A stretch of 64,000 nt of DNA from Fusibacter bizertensis (GTDB taxonomy: Bacteria > Bacillota > Clostridia > Peptostreptococcales > Acidaminobacteraceae). The stretch is from contig NZ_JARYZI010000001.1 in NCBI RefSeq assembly GCF_029914245.1, forward strand, positions 1 through 64,000, given 5' to 3'. The notes under the pieces were generated by a model, which was not told where the DNA came from, searched no databases, and was given only the letters and a program-made list of their open reading frames with translations. This document shows, piece after piece, positions 61,113-64,000 of the stretch; the stretch's first letter is position 1; the number at the start of each line of letters is the position of its first letter. Made by a program: the position numbers and the translations under genes.

Positions 61113-64000
61113 ATGAAACAAACTTATAATGTAGGAGTAGACGTAGGTTCTACTACTGTTAAAATGGTTATCTTAGATGAAGATAACCAAATTATTTTTA
61201 AAGATTATCGTCGTCATTTCTCAGATGTTAAAAATACGGTAAGTACTCTTTTTGAAGATGCAAAAAACACTTTAAATGCTGCAAAACTCAAATTAATGAT
61301 TACAGGTTCTGCTGGTCTAGGACTTGCAGAAAGTCTTGGTGTAGGTTTTGTACAAGAGGTTGTTGCCTGTTCAAAAGCTATAAAAAAATATGCCCCTTCA
61401 ACTGATGTTGCAATTGAACTCGGCGGTGAAGATGCTAAAATTATGTATTTTGGAACAAGTGTAGAACAGCGTATGAATGGAACATGTGCTGGTGGTACGG
61501 GTTCGTTTATTGATCAAATGTCATCCTTGCTAAAAACTGATGCAACAGGTCTAAATCTACTTGCTACTCAACATAAAGAGATATATCCAATTGCCTCACG
61601 TTGTGGTGTGTTTGCAAAGACAGATATTCAACCTTTACTTAATGAAGGTGCATCCAGAGAAGATATTGCAGCGTCTGTACTACAAGCTGTTGTTAACCAA
61701 ACGATCAGTGGACTTGCTTGCGGTAAACCTATTCGTGGTAAAGTTGCTTTTCTTGGTGGACCTTTATCATTTCTTTCAGAACTTAGAAAAAGATTTGAAG
61801 TAACTTTAAACTTAGCTGATGAAGATATTATAGCTATTGATAATCCTCAATATTTTGTAGCAATAGGTGCAGCTCTTCAGTCGTTTAATGCTGAAGCTTT
61901 GGAACCACAATGTATCTACGATAAAATGCCTAATATATATTGCGTTGGCCCTGACACGGATGGGCAACTTGACAAACTGTTTGAAACAGATGATGATTAT
62001 GAATCATTTAAAGCAAGACACGCACTCCATAAAGTAAAACGCGGATCACTTTCTGATGTAACAGGAAATTTATATTTGGGCATCGATGCTGGTTCAACCA
62101 CTACAAAAATAGCAGTAATTGATGATGCAAAAAATCTTGTCTTCAGCCATTATGGATCAAATGAAGGCAATCCATTAAGTACTACAATCGCTGCACTTAA
62201 ACAGTTTTATAGCGAAAAACATCCTGAAGCTAAAATCGTTTATAGTACGGTTACTGGATATGGTGAAAGTTTAATAAAAGCTGCACTAAAAATTGATCAT
62301 GGTGAAATTGAAACAGTTGCACATTACAAAGGCGCTGACTACTTTTTACCTGGCGTTGATTCAATTTTAGATATCGGCGGCCAAGATATGAAAAGCCTAC
62401 GTATCAATGATGGTGTTATCAACTCAATTATGTTAAATGAAGCATGTTCATCTGGTTGTGGTTCATTTATTGAGACCTTTGCAAATTCAGTTAATCATAC
62501 TGTACAAGATTTTTCAAAACTTGGTTTAATGTCGGAAAAACCTGTTGATCTAGGTACTCGTTGTACTGTTTTCATGAATTCACGTGTAAAACAAGCACAA
62601 AAAGACGGTGCAACTGTTGGAGATATATCAGCAGGAATATCTATGTCTGTTGTTAAAAATGCATTATTTAAAGTAATCAGAATGCGTTCAATTGAAGATT
62701 TGGGCGAAAAAATTGTTGTACAAGGTGGGACATTCTATAATGACGCTGTTCTTAGAGCACTAGAAAAAGTGTCTGGTAAAGAGGTTGTTAGACCTGATAT
62801 CGCCGGCATCATGGGGGCATTTGGTTCTGCTTTAATCTCAAAAGAACGTTATAGTGAAGACTATGTAAGTGCAATGTTAAGGGACGATGCCTTAAACGAT
62901 TTTAGTACTAAAACAGAGACAAAACACTGTAACCTTTGTGGTAATCATTGTCAACTCACTGTTAATCACTTTTCTGATAATCGACAATACATTACCGGCA
63001 ATCGTTGTGAAAGAGGTGCGGGGATCGAGGTTTCTGAAAATACGCTTCCCAACTTATACGATTATAAATACAATAGGGTTTTTGATTATCCTGTTCTAAG
63101 TCGAAAAGAAGCACCTCGTGGAACGATTGGTATCCCAAGAGTTCTAAACATTTATGAAGACTATCCATTTTGGGTAACATTTTTCACTCAATTAGGATAT
63201 AGAGTTGAACTTTCTACTCGTTCATCTAGAAAAATATATGAAATGGGTATGGAAACTATCCCATCAGAGAGTGTCTGTTATCCAGCTAAGTTAGTTCATG
63301 GTCATATTGAAGATTTAATCAATCGAAAAGTTGACAAGATATTTTATCCTTGTATTCCATACAATACTAAGGAAGATCAAAACGCTAACAATCATTACAA
63401 TTGTCCTGTTGTTACCTCATATCCAGAGACAATTCACGTGAATGTAGATCATATAAAAAACAAACAAACAGCGTATCATCATCCATTTTTACCAATTGAT
63501 TCGCCTGACCGCATGAAAAAAAGACTTTTTGAAGAACTAAAATCTTGGGGTCTAAATAAGGATGAAATCTATGGAGCAGTGGACAATGGATATGCTGCAC
63601 TAGAAAAATACAAAGCCGATGTAAGACAACAAGGTGAATTGGCAATTCTATATTTAGAAAGACACAATATTAAAGGTATAATCCTTGCAGGAAGACCTTA
63701 TCACGTCGATCCTGAAATCAACCACGGTATCCCAGAACTGATCAAGTCATATGGTTTTGCAGTTCTGTCTGAAGATGCAGTTGCACATCTTGACGATGTC
63801 AATAGACCTTTACGCGTGGTGGACCAATGGGTTTATCATACACGTCTGTATGCTGCTGCAACATTTGCTTCAAAACGAAAAGACATTGAACTTGTTCAGC
63901 TCAACTCATTTGGATGTGGTCTTGATGCGGTTACTTCTGATCAGGTTAAAGAAATTCTTGAAGGAACAGGTAAAATTAGCACACTCATCAAAATAGACGA
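61113..64000 (+). CDS. 2-hydroxyacyl-CoA dehydratase activase, giant multidomain form (partial at window end)
   Basis: The frame stays open from ATG 61113 (GAGGTGTCAAT upstream) to the window edge, 962 codons. Residues 1-265 are one BcrAD_BadFG ATPase domain ([17 protein letters not shown]; Cys125 in [13 protein letters not shown]). A second copy spans about 320-580 ([27 protein letters not shown] with Cys445). A C-x2-C-x3-C cluster (Cys606, 609, 613) opens the DUF2229-like part, with [18 protein letters not shown] near residue 860. Family members of about 1400 residues couple ATP hydrolysis to delivery of a low-potential electron from a [4Fe-4S] cluster to a dehydratase-type partner. Substrate unknown. 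Confidence 0.9.
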   Translation, partial: MKQTYNVGVDVGSTTVKMVILDEDNQIIFKDYRRHFSDVKNTVSTLFEDAKNTLNAAKLKLMITGSAGLGLAESLGVGFVQEVVACSKAIKKYAPSTDVAIELGGEDAKIMYFGTSVEQRMNGTCAGGTGSFIDQMSSLLKTDATGLNLLATQHKEIYPIASRCGVFAKTDIQPLLNEGASREDIAASVLQAVVNQTISGLACGKPIRGKVAFLGGPLSFLSELRKRFEVTLNLADEDIIAIDNPQYFVAIGAALQSFNAEALEPQCIYDKMPNIYCVGPDTDGQLDKLFETDDDYESFKARHALHKVKRGSLSDVTGNLYLGIDAGSTTTKIAVIDDAKNLVFSHYGSNEGNPLSTTIAALKQFYSEKHPEAKIVYSTVTGYGESLIKAALKIDHGEIETVAHYKGADYFLPGVDSILDIGGQDMKSLRINDGVINSIMLNEACSSGCGSFIETFANSVNHTVQDFSKLGLMSEKPVDLGTRCTVFMNSRVKQAQKDGATVGDISAGISMSVVKNALFKVIRMRSIEDLGEKIVVQGGTFYNDAVLRALEKVSGKEVVRPDIAGIMGAFGSALISKERYSEDYVSAMLRDDALNDFSTKTETKHCNLCGNHCQLTVNHFSDNRQYITGNRCERGAGIEVSENTLPNLYDYKYNRVFDYPVLSRKEAPRGTIGIPRVLNIYEDYPFWVTFFTQLGYRVELSTRSSRKIYEMGMETIPSESVCYPAKLVHGHIEDLINRKVDKIFYPCIPYNTKEDQNANNHYNCPVVTSYPETIHVNVDHIKNKQTAYHHPFLPIDSPDRMKKRLFEELKSWGLNKDEIYGAVDNGYAALEKYKADVRQQGELAILYLERHNIKGIILAGRPYHVDPEINHGIPELIKSYGFAVLSEDAVAHLDDVNRPLRVVDQWVYHTRLYAAATFASKRKDIELVQLNSFGCGLDAVTSDQVKEILEGTGKISTLIKID

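Overview
The window is AT-rich DNA with strong purine-rich ribosome binding sites, sigma-A type promoters, a T-box leader, a TPP riboswitch, LexA (GAAC-N4-GTTC) boxes, a type A RNase P RNA and many short intrinsic terminators. Together with YvyF, YesM/YesN-type regulation, a minimal Tad pilus locus and a 2-hydroxyacyl-CoA dehydratase activase, this points to a motile anaerobic Firmicute of the class Clostridia. A Fusibacter-like lineage would fit, but that is inference. No prophage, transposase gene, CRISPR array, tRNA or rRNA is visible. The only mobile-looking DNA is a family of short palindromic repeats.

Layout. 1-3834: end of an ABC-2 permease, a GNAT-Nudix fusion, a GNAT enzyme, then a self-regulated TetR/membrane protein/GNAT operon. 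3954-8151: DUF2156 protein (minus), a secreted FMN/FAD lipoprotein reductase (minus) and its divergent MerR regulator. 8153-12185: TPP-riboswitch-controlled thiamin salvage operon (cytX, thiM, thiE-thiD fusion). 12308-18133: an unknown membrane-anchored protein, T-box plus archaeal-type valS, and a serine hydrolase lipoprotein. 18227-29708: a sugar/polyol module made of a membrane-anchored binding protein, a YesM-type kinase and a YesN-type regulator (sensor), an RbsA/RbsC/RbsB-type ABC importer, a sorbitol/xylitol-type dehydrogenase and xylulokinase. This suggests uptake of a pentitol and conversion through D-xylulose to xylulose 5-phosphate.

29926-39213: SPFH protein, small membrane protein, rnpB, an unusual pair of large cell-envelope proteins, a SanA/YdcF-like protein, and an SLH-MORN surface protein. 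39272-46268: oleate hydratase with a TetR neighbour, YvyF, an SOS-controlled Y-family polymerase with a small partner, a CNNM/CorC-type protein and TcdA. 46299-52874: an orphan Dpp-type permease pair, a coiled-coil membrane protein, HPr, a metallo-hydrolase, a possible small structured RNA, an Lrp regulator and a carboxyltransferase subunit. 52977-57383: a Tad/Flp pilus operon whose TadZ-position protein lacks a P-loop. 57448-64000: hpt, deoC, an AI-2E family exporter, a receiver-domain protein and the first 962 codons of a giant CoA-dehydratase activase cut by the window edge.

The most distinctive non-coding signal is the palindromic repeat (four complete, three partial or decayed copies between 5.0 and 29.7 kb). 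It sits at gene 3' ends, twice supplies the last codons and stop of a gene, and its stem flanks differ between copies yet stay self-complementary.
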